A DNA stretch of 14,238 nucleotides, taken from Lawsonibacter sp. GTDB lineage: Bacteria > Bacillota > Clostridia > Oscillospirales > Oscillospiraceae. Position 1 is the stretch's first letter; every line of letters begins with the position of its first letter. Positions 7,421 through 13,247 of this stretch are shown here, one piece after another. The notes beneath the pieces are model-generated. The model made no database searches, had not been told where the DNA came from, and was given only the letters and a program-made list of their open reading frames with translations. Position numbers and translations under genes: made by a program. The DNA lies in the NCBI GenBank assembly GCA_022798155.1, contig JAAWLY010000041.1, positions 1-14,238 of the forward strand, given 5' to 3'.

Positions 7421-7561
7421 CGTGTCTCTCTTGTGGCCCGCTAAGGTCCATGTTTGCCGGGTGAGCTTGTGCGCGGTGACCCGCCGGCTTTTATGGGGTG
7501 TGTCCGGAAATTGACTGCCCGCTCCGTGCGGAGGCGGGTACGCTCTCACTATATGGCCGGC

Positions 7562-8128
7562 TCAGCGGAAATATTCTAAAATCCCGCCGAAAAGCTCCTT
7601 GACTCCCTCGGTCAGGCTTTGAAGGCCGGCGTTCAGCTCGGTCTCCTGATAGAGGGTAACGGTGTCGGGGGCGGACAGGTCGATGTATACCACTTGGTCG
7701 CTGGTGGGGCGGACCATGGTGTCGCCCACCGCCTCCTGGATGGTGGCCAGGTCAAAGACCTTTTCATACTGGGCGGTAAGGGTGGTGTTTCGGTTTTGAA
7801 GGTCGGCCAGCTCCTGGCGCAGGCCCACCATCTCGTCGTTGGCCACGGTCAGCTTGACGTAGCTTGTAATCAGCATGGCGGCGAAGAGGGCCACGGCCAG
7901 AAAGCTGATAACGGCGAAAGGGGCCACCTGTCCCGCCTCCCGGACCTGGACCTGGGCCCGCTCCTGGCGGCGGACCTGTTCCTGGCGCTTGGGCTGGGGG
8001 ACCGGGGCGCGGCGGAGCACCTCCTCCCGCCGGGGGGTGCGGACTGCGCTGCCCTCATAGGCTGGGGCGTAAGCCACACTGCCATAGGTGCGGTATTCAG
8101 CTGTATTCCGGCGGCGGGTTGTGGCCAT
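7562..8128 (-). CDS. ftsL: FtsL-like septum formation protein
   Basis: This is probably FtsL, a small bitopic division protein that joins DivIC and DivIB and supports the FtsW-PBP pair. The identification rests on position (directly after rsmH and before the PBP) and architecture, since FtsL sequences diverge widely. The 188 residues comprise a long basic proline/arginine-rich cytoplasmic tail (1-67), one membrane segment (about 70-90) and a leucine/glutamine-rich coiled-coil stretch (about 95-125). A short extracytoplasmic region ends in EYFR. ATG at 8128 has AGGAG about eight bases upstream. It lies 40 bases after rsmH. Confidence 0.8.
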   Translation of the reverse strand: MATTRRRNTAEYRTYGSVAYAPAYEGSAVRTPRREEVLRRAPVPQPKRQEQVRRQERAQVQVREAGQVAPFAVISFLAVALFAAMLITSYVKLTVANDEMVGLRQELADLQNRNTTLTAQYEKVFDLATIQEAVGDTMVRPTSDQVVYIDLSAPDTVTLYQETELNAGLQSLTEGVKELFGGILEYFR

Positions 8129-8160
8129 GGCGGGTTCTCCTTCTCTATCGGTAATAGGGG

Positions 8161-8184
8161 CCTCTCTTTCAAAGAGGGGGCTTT
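8161..8184. repeat. Short palindrome overlapping the rsmH stop codon (possible repeat copy D)
   Basis: CTCTTT-C-AAAGAG (8164-8176) extends outward through one G-T wobble and two G-C pairs, giving a 9-base stem over 8161-8179. The sequence continues GGGCTTTAA, resembling the CAAAGGAGGCTTT core of the repeats at 2095 and 4870. The rsmH stop codon (8169-8171) sits at the centre. Confidence 0.4.
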
Positions 8185-9116
8185 AATTTCTCTGCAATTC
8201 TCAGCTTGGCGCTGCGGGCCCGGGGGTTTTCCTCAATCTCGGCCTCGCTGGGAAGAATGGGTTTTCGGTTGACCAGTTTTACGTCCGGCGTTTTGCCGCA
8301 GACGCACACGGGGAAGTCGGGGGGGCAGGTGCACCCCTTGGCAAAGCCGGTCAGGCCGGTTTTCACAATGCGGTCCTCCAGGGAGTGGAAGGTGATAACG
8401 GCCAGCCGCCCGCCCAGGTTCAGCCGGGGAACCGCCCGCTGGAGCATCCGCTCCACGCAGGCCAGCTCGTCGTTGACGGCGATGCGGATGGCCTGGAAGG
8501 TGCGCTTGGCGGGGTGCTGCTTTTCCCGCAGGGCCTTGGCTGGCATGGCGCTTTTGATGACCTCCACCAGCTCCAGGGTGGTGGTAATGGGCCTGTCCGC
8601 ACGGCGGCGGAGGATGGCCCCGGCAATCTGGGGGGCGTAGCGCTCCTCGCCATACCGGGAGATGACCCGACGCAGCTCCTCCTGGGGCCAGGTGTTGACC
8701 ACGGCGGCGGCGGTAATCCCCTCCGCCCGGTCCATGCGCATGTCCAGGGGGGCGTCGGCCATATAGGAGAAGCCCCGGCTGCCGTCGTCCAGCTGGGGGG
8801 AGGACACCCCCAGGTCAAAGAGCATCCCGTCCACCCCGGGCAGGGACAGCTTGTCCAAAATCTGGTCCACCTGGTCGAAGTTGCTGTGAACCAGTTCTAC
8901 TTTGTCCATCCAAGGGGCCAGCCGCTCTTGGGCGGCGTCCAGGGCCGCCTGGTCCCGGTCCACGCAGATGAGCCGGCCGGTGGTGAGCCGCCGTACAATC
9001 TGTTCGCTGTGGCCGGCCCGGCCCAGGGTGCCGTCCAGGTAGACCCCGCCGGGGCGGATGTTCAGCCCCTGGATACACTCATTCAGCAGGACGGGGCGGT
9101 GGGTAAACTCACTCAT
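8169..9116 (-). CDS. rsmH: 16S rRNA (cytosine-1402-N4)-methyltransferase RsmH
   Basis: RsmH (MraW) methylates N4 of C1402 in the decoding centre of 16S rRNA using S-adenosylmethionine. The 315 residues match the family. Motifs are YLDGTLGRAGHSE (26-38, SAM site), DLGVSSPQLDDGSRGFSY (101-118), HPAKRTFQAIRIAVNDEL (201-218), ITFHSLEDRIVK (241-252) and ENPRARSAKLRIAEK (296-310). A four-cysteine patch, CTCPPDFPVCVC (C262, C264, C271, C273), is a feature of many Firmicute forms. The ATG at 9116 follows the mraZ stop by three bases, so translation is probably coupled. The final residues KPPL are encoded by a palindromic repeat-like sequence. Confidence 0.97.
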   Translation of the reverse strand: MSEFTHRPVLLNECIQGLNIRPGGVYLDGTLGRAGHSEQIVRRLTTGRLICVDRDQAALDAAQERLAPWMDKVELVHSNFDQVDQILDKLSLPGVDGMLFDLGVSSPQLDDGSRGFSYMADAPLDMRMDRAEGITAAAVVNTWPQEELRRVISRYGEERYAPQIAGAILRRRADRPITTTLELVEVIKSAMPAKALREKQHPAKRTFQAIRIAVNDELACVERMLQRAVPRLNLGGRLAVITFHSLEDRIVKTGLTGFAKGCTCPPDFPVCVCGKTPDVKLVNRKPILPSEAEIEENPRARSAKLRIAEKLKPPL

Positions 9117-9119
9117 ACC

Positions 9120-9536
9120 TTAAAACCCCAGCTCGGCCATACAGGCGGCCATCTTCTCGGGGGTCATCTCTTCCTCCTCCTGGGCGCTCCAGGCGGCCGC
9201 CGACCAGATTTCTGCCCGGTCGTGAACGCCGATAATCACAACGTCCTTTTCCAGCCCGGCGTATTTGCGCAGTTTTTGGGGAATGACAATGCGGCCCTGG
9301 CTGTCTGGCTCGCACTTGGCGGCGTTGGCGAACAGGGGGCGCATGGCTTTGGATTGGCTCATAGGCAGAGAGGCAAACTTCTCGGTGAAGCGGTCCCAGG
9401 TGGACTGGGGGTAGATGGCCAAGCAGGCGTCTACGCCCATGGCCAGATAGAAGGCAGCTCCCAGCTCTTCCCGGAGCTTGGCGGGGATGAACAGCCGGCC
9501 CTTGGCGTCGATGCCATGCTCGTATGTGCCGGTCAC
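9120..9536 (-). CDS. mraZ: Transcriptional regulator MraZ
   Basis: MraZ is a ring-forming DNA-binding protein of the AbrB/SpoVT swapped-hairpin fold that represses its own dcw promoter in studied bacteria. The 138 residues contain the two expected DxxxR motifs: D10-R14 in IDAKGRLFIP and D78-R82 in PDSQGRIVIP. The start is GTG at 9536, giving MTGTYEHGIDAKGRL, which lines up with the usual N-terminus. A purine-rich site, GGAGGAGAGGTGAGC, precedes it. The acidic tail QEEEEMTPEKM is not diagnostic. It heads the dcw block, with a sigma-A promoter and candidate MraZ boxes upstream. Confidence 0.95.
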   Translation of the reverse strand: MTGTYEHGIDAKGRLFIPAKLREELGAAFYLAMGVDACLAIYPQSTWDRFTEKFASLPMSQSKAMRPLFANAAKCEPDSQGRIVIPQKLRKYAGLEKDVVIIGVHDRAEIWSAAAWSAQEEEEMTPEKMAACMAELGF

Positions 9537-9582
9537 GTCTGCTCACCTCTCCTCCACTTCAATGGATTTTCTAGGGATTTTA

Positions 9583-9597
9583 CTCCATTTCACTCCA
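9583..9597 (-). promoter_or_regulatory. Candidate MraZ operator repeats
   Basis: On the minus strand TGGAG occurs at 9597-9593 and again at 9587-9583, exactly ten bases apart, just downstream of the predicted transcription start. A third TGGAG lies at 9556-9552, 31 bases away and not in phase. E. coli MraZ binds TGGGN repeats with a ten-base period in the same location, which is the basis for this call. Confidence 0.5.
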
Positions 9598-9608
9598 CCT
9601 TGGTTTTC

Positions 9609-9637
9609 AGTATAAGGCTTGTTGACATAAAAATCAA
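9609..9637 (-). promoter_or_regulatory. Sigma-A promoter of the dcw cluster (Pmra)
   Basis: The minus strand has TTGATT (9637-9632), a 17-base spacer and TATACT (9614-9609). Transcription would start near 9602, giving a leader of about 66 bases before the mraZ GTG. It is the only convincing sigma-A promoter seen for the whole minus-strand block. Confidence 0.8.
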
Positions 9638-9747
9638 GGAATTTTTTCTCGCATTTTTGTTCTAAAAACTATATTTTTCGCCAAAAACTTGCGTTTCCAG
9701 AAGATAAAACATGCGTTCCAGTTTTGGAGGGAGAGCAGAAAAAGAGA

Positions 9748-9811
9748 AAATCGGCACAAGATGTGCGGCTTTTCTTGGAACAAACTCCCCATATCTTGTA
9801 CCGGCCGATTT
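9748..9811. repeat. Imperfect long inverted repeat in the mraZ-UDG intergenic region
   Basis: AAATCGGC-ACAAGAT (9748-9762) pairs with ATCTTGT (9793-9799) and GCCGATTT (9804-9811), with four unpaired bases ACCG on the right side. A competing small hairpin, GCACA-AGA-TGTGC, uses part of the left arm. On the minus strand the stem is followed by TCTCTTTTT. It lies between two divergent promoters, inside neither predicted transcript. It may be a small RNA, a terminator of an unseen leftward RNA, or a protein-binding site. The rest of the 430-base region outside this and the promoters shows only AT-rich sequence. Confidence 0.4.
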
Positions 9812-9892
9812 CGACACCGCGAAGCCGCCGGGGAAGGCCAAAAGAAAAAGGTGAAAAAAAGTGCTGAAAAAATTTTTAAAGGGGAAAAGTCC

Positions 9893-9921
9893 TTTTCCTG
9901 TCGAAGGAGACGTGCTATACT
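9893..9921 (+). promoter_or_regulatory. Extended -10 promoter for the uracil-DNA glycosylase gene
   Basis: TGC-TATACT (9913-9921) is an extended -10 element. The -35 position, TTTTCC at 9893-9898 with a 17-base spacer, is weak, as is common with extended -10 promoters. Transcription would start near 9928, about 40 bases before the ATG. A direct repeat CTGTATCA (9920-9927 and 9930-9937, ten bases apart) overlaps the start and could bind a regulator. Confidence 0.5.
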
Positions 9922-9966
9922 GTATCATGCTGTATCAGTTTGAAAACATCCTTAGGAGGTAGCGCT

Positions 9967-10542
9967 ATGCTGTATTCAAATTGGGACGAACTGGAAAAGA
10001 CCTGTCTGTCCTGCCAGAGGTGCGCCCTGGCAGACACCAGGCACAACGTGGTTTTTGGCACCGGGCCTCGGGACGCTGAGGTCATGTGCATCGGCGAGGG
10101 TCCCGGAGAGAACGAGGACCTGCAGGGGCTGCCCTTTGTGGGCCGGGGGGGCAAGCTGCTGGACGACATGCTGGAGATGGTGGACCTGAGCCGGGAGAAA
10201 AACGTGTACATCGCCAATATGGTCAAGTGCCGCCCGCCCCAGAACCGGGACCCGCTGAATACCGAGCAGGAGGCCTGCATCGACTACCTGCGCAGTCAGG
10301 TGGCCCTGATCCGGCCCAAGATCATCATCTGCCTGGGCCGCATCGCCGCCTGCAAGCTGATTAAGGAGGATTTTAAAATCACCCGGGAGCATGGGCAGTG
10401 GTTTGAAAAAAACGACGTGTGGATGACCGCCCTGTTCCACCCCGCCGCCATCCTCCGGGACCCCCGCCGCCGTCCCGAGACCTTCGAGGACCTGAAGGCA
10501 ATCCAGGCAAAAATCCGGGAGGTCTGCGACCACACCTATTGA
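9967..10542 (+). CDS. Family 4 uracil-DNA glycosylase (iron-sulphur type)
   Basis: This enzyme removes uracil from DNA after cytosine deamination or dUTP misincorporation, starting base-excision repair. The 191 residues show the family 4 pattern. C16 and C19 (SCQRCAL), C88 (VKCRPPQNR) and C104 (EACIDYL) are placed to bind a [4Fe-4S] cluster. GEGPGENEDLQGLPFVGRGG (43-62) is the catalytic and uracil-binding region, and HPAAILRDPRRR (158-169) is the DNA-intercalation motif. C13 is an extra cysteine. ATG at 9967 is chosen over an in-frame TTG at 9940 because AGGAGGT lies seven bases upstream. It is transcribed away from the dcw block, with a short unknown gene 46 bases downstream. Confidence 0.94.
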   Translation: MLYSNWDELEKTCLSCQRCALADTRHNVVFGTGPRDAEVMCIGEGPGENEDLQGLPFVGRGGKLLDDMLEMVDLSREKNVYIANMVKCRPPQNRDPLNTEQEACIDYLRSQVALIRPKIIICLGRIAACKLIKEDFKITREHGQWFEKNDVWMTALFHPAAILRDPRRRPETFEDLKAIQAKIREVCDHTY

Positions 10543-10588
10543 TGTATCTTTTTCCCCGTCCGGGCCATACTATCCCTGAGGTGATCGT

Positions 10589-10774
10589 ATGGATTTGAAT
10601 ATGAACGCGGCGGTAACATTTGGAGAGCTGCTGCAAAAGAACCCCCAGGCCTCTGCCTTCTATGACCGCTGTACCCCGGAGCAGCGCAATGCCATTTTGC
10701 TCCAGCTGGGCCAGATGAACAGCCAGTCCCAGCTGCGGGCCTTTGTGGATAACCTGCCCAGCGCGTCCCTATAG
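10589..10774 (+). CDS. Small protein of unknown function (61 aa)
   Basis: I do not recognise this gene. It is a real-looking small ORF: GAGGTGAT precedes the ATG by three to four bases, it sits between the UDG gene and a strong terminator, and no other frame there is better. The protein is soluble and helical-looking with alternating glutamine, leucine and asparagine (FGELLQKNPQASAFYDRC, then RNAILLQLGQMNSQSQLRAF). It has no membrane segment, signal peptide or metal-site motif, and one cysteine. It lacks the conserved pattern of alpha/beta small acid-soluble spore proteins. It is likely co-transcribed with UDG, with a possible own promoter (CATACTA at 10566-10572). Confidence 0.65.
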   Translation: MDLNMNAAVTFGELLQKNPQASAFYDRCTPEQRNAILLQLGQMNSQSQLRAFVDNLPSASL

Positions 10775-10781
10775 ACGCAGA

Positions 10782-10817
10782 CCGCCCGCCCCAAAAGGGG
10801 CGGGCGGCGCTGTTTTT
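10782..10817 (+). terminator. Intrinsic terminator after the UDG/small-protein unit
   Basis: CCGCCCGCCCC-AAAA-GGGGCGGGCGG forms an 11-base GC stem with a four-base loop, followed by CGCTGTTTTT. The T run overlaps the stop codon (10816-10818) of the convergent minus-strand gene. On the minus strand there is no T run after the hairpin, so leftward termination would be weaker. Confidence 0.9.
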
Positions 10818-11394
10818 ACCCCCAGCCACCGGTGAATTTGGGCTGGCAGTCGGTGTCCTGGACCACAAAGATCTCATACAGGTGGGACAGCGCGTCCCAG
10901 GTGGCGGTGTCCAGGCAGCCGGTTTCGGGCAGGCCGGCCGCCTTTTGCAGCCAGCGGATGTTGCCCGCTGAGACCGGTCCGTTGCAGCCATCCGCCTCAC
11001 AGGTGGTGATTCCCTCAAACTGCTTGGCCAGGATGTCGAACATGGTCTGGGGTACAATCAAATACTCCTTGGTCTCCCCCTCGTGGACCTGAATCCCTTC
11101 GGAGGGAAAAATCCGGATGGCCCGGGAGTAGCTGGTCCTGGCCTGTTGGGCCAGCCACGCGTCCCGAATAGCGTTCCAGGTGGCCTGGTCCACAATTCCG
11201 GTGACAGGCAGCCCTGTCTCCCGCTGAAAGCGCATCACCGCCTCCAGAGTGCGCTCGCCGAACACGCCGTCTACCACCAGCTGGGGCAGAAATTGATAGG
11301 TCGCCGACAGCTGCCGCAGCATATACTGTAAGCTGCTCACCGGTTTGGCCAGCATCTCCCGCTCCAGCAGCTCCTGACCCAGATTGACATTCAT
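10816..11394 (-). CDS. Peptidoglycan-binding (PG_binding_1) repeat protein
   Basis: This 192-residue protein has a clear peptidoglycan-binding repeat at 18-77: LQYMLRQLS, then VDGVFGERTLEAVMRFQ, then GLPVTGIVDQATWNAI. A second, more diverged one lies near 112-170, ending in AAGLPETGCLDTATWDAL. Such three-helix domains bind cell wall or cortex peptidoglycan. There is no catalytic domain and no signal peptide or membrane segment. Its ATG overlaps the stop of the upstream SpoIID-like gene by four bases (ATGA), with AGGAG seven bases before the ATG, so the two are translationally coupled and probably work together. A structural or targeting role in the spore or cell envelope is inferred. Confidence 0.85.
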   Translation of the reverse strand: MNVNLGQELLEREMLAKPVSSLQYMLRQLSATYQFLPQLVVDGVFGERTLEAVMRFQRETGLPVTGIVDQATWNAIRDAWLAQQARTSYSRAIRIFPSEGIQVHEGETKEYLIVPQTMFDILAKQFEGITTCEADGCNGPVSAGNIRWLQKAAGLPETGCLDTATWDALSHLYEIFVVQDTDCQPKFTGGWG

Positions 11395-12644
11395 ACGCCC
11401 ACTCCTCTCTGTCCGCTTTTCTGGCCGTCCTTCTGGCCCGGGTGCAGGGGGCTGCCCTGGTACTGGCCCAGCCGGGGGGTGTCCGACCAGCGGTCCTCCG
11501 CCGGCCCGGGAACCGCCGCCATCACGGGGACAGCGTCCACGCCCAGAGACTGTGCCCGCACCGTATCCCGGCTGAGGGAGTAGCTGGCGGTGGCAAAGCT
11601 GTCATAGATGGAGTTCCAGGTCCTCTCGTCCACCAGCCCGTTGGGGGTAATGCCCGCCCAATTTTGATAGGTGCGCACCGCCCGGCCGGTAACAGGGCCG
11701 AACTGCCCGTCTATCGCCGGGGCGTACAGGGTATCAGAAAATTGGGCCAGCAGAGACAGCATATACTGCAAAACCTCCACCTCCGCGCCTGAGTCCCCCT
11801 CCTCCAGATTTCCGGGGAACTGGAACTGGACGGCGTAAAAGGTCTGGCCCATGCTCACCAGCTCAGCCAGCTGAAGCACCCCCACATAGAGGTACACCAT
11901 CTTATACCAGGTGGCCTTGCCCACCACCCCGTCCACCGCCAGGTTGAAAATGCCCTGGAAGGCGCGCACCGCGGTCTCGGTGGCCCCATCGAAGGCGCCG
12001 GTGGAAGGCACCTTGGGGATGGCGGGGTAATTTTGGGAGATGCGATTGAGCATAGCCTGGATGACCACCACGTCAGGCCCCGCCGACCCCCGGCGCAGGG
12101 GCGTGCCCGGGTAGGAGGTGATCACATCCTGAATGGGGGCGTCCACCACCAGCTCGATGTCATTGCCGTAGTAGTGGTACAGGATGTCCATAGAGTTGGC
12201 CCCCTGCTGGGCCAGCTCCTGGCTGCCCCACTGGGACAGCCCGTCGCAGGTGGAGGTGGTGCCGTTGCAGAACTTGGCGGCCAGCGGCTCCACATAGCCC
12301 CGGCGGCGGATATAGTCGTTGAAAATTTCATCCACCACCTGGCTGATGTTTTCAAAGATGTTCCGCCCCCGGATAAACTTCTGGTCATACTGGGTGGTAG
12401 AGGTAATCTGAAAATCGTAGCCCTGACTGGGGTAGAACTCGGTATATACCCGGTTCAGGGCAAAAGAGATGATGGCCAGCACGTTGGCCCGGATAGCTGC
12501 GGGCTCCCAGGTGGGGTAGATCTCGCTGGAGGCCACGTTTTTGACATAGTCCGGAAAGGAGACGGTGACATTCTCCGCCCACTGATTGGGCAGCCCCAGA
12601 TGCACGGTAATGGTGCGGGGCACGTATGGAATGATAACGGGCAT
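11391..12644 (-). CDS. SpoIID-like domain protein with two peptidoglycan-binding repeats
   Basis: The N-terminal part (about 25-166) resembles SpoIID/LytB lytic transglycosylases: FPDYVKNVASSEIYPTW with E41 at the place of the catalytic glutamate, RANVLAIISFALNRVY, and LSQWGSQELAQQGANSMDIL (136-155). The canonical GHGVGMSQWG is replaced by TCDGLSQWG, so metal binding or activity may differ. Peptidoglycan-binding repeats follow at about 185-250 and 284-346, each ending in a GxVDGxxGxATW-type motif. A low-complexity, Gly/Gln/Pro-rich tail closes the 417 residues. There is no signal peptide (MPVIIPYVPRTITVHLG). ATG at 12644 is preferred over an upstream in-frame start because GGGAGGAG lies five bases before it. 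It is the middle gene of a three-gene operon, 13 bases after the first. Confidence 0.85.
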   Translation of the reverse strand: MPVIIPYVPRTITVHLGLPNQWAENVTVSFPDYVKNVASSEIYPTWEPAAIRANVLAIISFALNRVYTEFYPSQGYDFQITSTTQYDQKFIRGRNIFENISQVVDEIFNDYIRRRGYVEPLAAKFCNGTTSTCDGLSQWGSQELAQQGANSMDILYHYYGNDIELVVDAPIQDVITSYPGTPLRRGSAGPDVVVIQAMLNRISQNYPAIPKVPSTGAFDGATETAVRAFQGIFNLAVDGVVGKATWYKMVYLYVGVLQLAELVSMGQTFYAVQFQFPGNLEEGDSGAEVEVLQYMLSLLAQFSDTLYAPAIDGQFGPVTGRAVRTYQNWAGITPNGLVDERTWNSIYDSFATASYSLSRDTVRAQSLGVDAVPVMAAVPGPAEDRWSDTPRLGQYQGSPLHPGQKDGQKSGQRGVGV

Positions 12645-12657
12645 AGCGGCTCCTCCC

Positions 12658-13059
12658 TCACAGGCTCTGAGCCGAAATATCCCGCTCATCTCGCTGCTGG
12701 AGGCTGCACAGCCCCTGGGGCAGAGGGATCAGCTCCATGTTCTGCACCGTCTCTACGTCGGGAAAAATCTGTACGTTTTCCACCTGGAGCATGGCGTAGC
12801 CCGGCTGCTCGGCCCAAACGTTGCACAGGGCGAAGGGGGCGCCGTCTCCAGGCAGCCCGCCGGGGGAGGTGCTCTCCCCAAGGGCGGGGGCGTCGATGGT
12901 AACCGCCCTGATTCTTCCGCTGCTGTCGGTATTTTGTATGGAGAGCAGCTTCCACTTGCCCTCCTCCCCCGGGGCTGCCACCACCACGGTGGCCCCCTCC
13001 AGGGGAATCTGCGCCTGGGAGGTGTACACCCGGACGGATAGTGTTCCTGTTGCTTGCAT
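12658..13059 (-). CDS. Small beta-sandwich (carboxypeptidase regulatory-like) protein
   Basis: The 133 residues begin TGTLSVRVYTSQAQIPLEGA, the pattern of carboxypeptidase-regulatory-like or transthyretin-like beta-sandwich domains. Later strands include ALCNVWAEQPGYAMLQVENV and IFPDVETVQNMELIPLP. Such domains serve as binding or structural modules; no catalytic residues are expected. No signal peptide or membrane segment is seen. ATG at 13059 has AGGAGGT about six bases upstream. It is the first gene of the operon with the SpoIID-like and peptidoglycan-binding proteins. I recall similar gene trios in other Clostridia, sometimes labelled spore cortex-lytic, but that label is unproven here. 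Confidence 0.8.
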   Translation of the reverse strand: MQATGTLSVRVYTSQAQIPLEGATVVVAAPGEEGKWKLLSIQNTDSSGRIRAVTIDAPALGESTSPGGLPGDGAPFALCNVWAEQPGYAMLQVENVQIFPDVETVQNMELIPLPQGLCSLQQRDERDISAQSL

Positions 13060-13183
13060 TGTGATACCTCCTGGGTTGAGCGCTTTTTGCGCCCACCACT
13101 TTCCCCATCCTATGCGGAGCGGAGGATTTTGCCCACGGCGAGGGAGAGCCAGGCTCCGGGAGGGGAGGATTTTTATTTTCCCC

Positions 13184-13212
13184 TTGCAAAGCGGGAACGT
13201 GTTTAGTATAAT
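13184..13212 (+). promoter_or_regulatory. Consensus sigma-A promoter of the HEQEH protein gene
   Basis: TTGCAA (13184-13189), a 17-base spacer and TATAAT (13207-13212). Transcription would start near 13219, giving a leader of about 29 bases. No equally good promoter is visible on the other strand for the operon starting at 13059. Confidence 0.85.
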
Positions 13213-13247
13213 TACCCTGTAAAATTTTCGAGAAAGGGGTGACCGCA

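Noticed and set aside
7316..7549. 77-residue minus-strand ORF in the ftsL-PBP gap
   Set aside because: It starts at a GTG without a ribosome site, runs through the terminator-like stem and overlaps the PBP start in another frame.
7420..7561. Possible tRNA or known riboswitch in the ftsL-PBP gap
   Set aside because: No cloverleaf with TTC loop and acceptor pairing, and no recognisable T-box or other riboswitch signature, could be found by eye.
8385..9665. 426-residue ORF on the plus strand
   Set aside because: It is antisense to rsmH and mraZ and extends through the mraZ promoter; no ribosome site or family motif.
9662..9943. ORFs of 84-88 residues on both strands in the mraZ-UDG gap
   Set aside because: Neither has a ribosome site; both are Phe/Lys-rich translations of AT-rich DNA and overlap promoter elements.
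13060..13183. Sigma-E-like promoter for the three-gene minus operon (GCATAGGAT near 13110)
   Set aside because: The -10 is partial and no matching -35 lies at the right distance, so the promoter of this operon was left uncalled.
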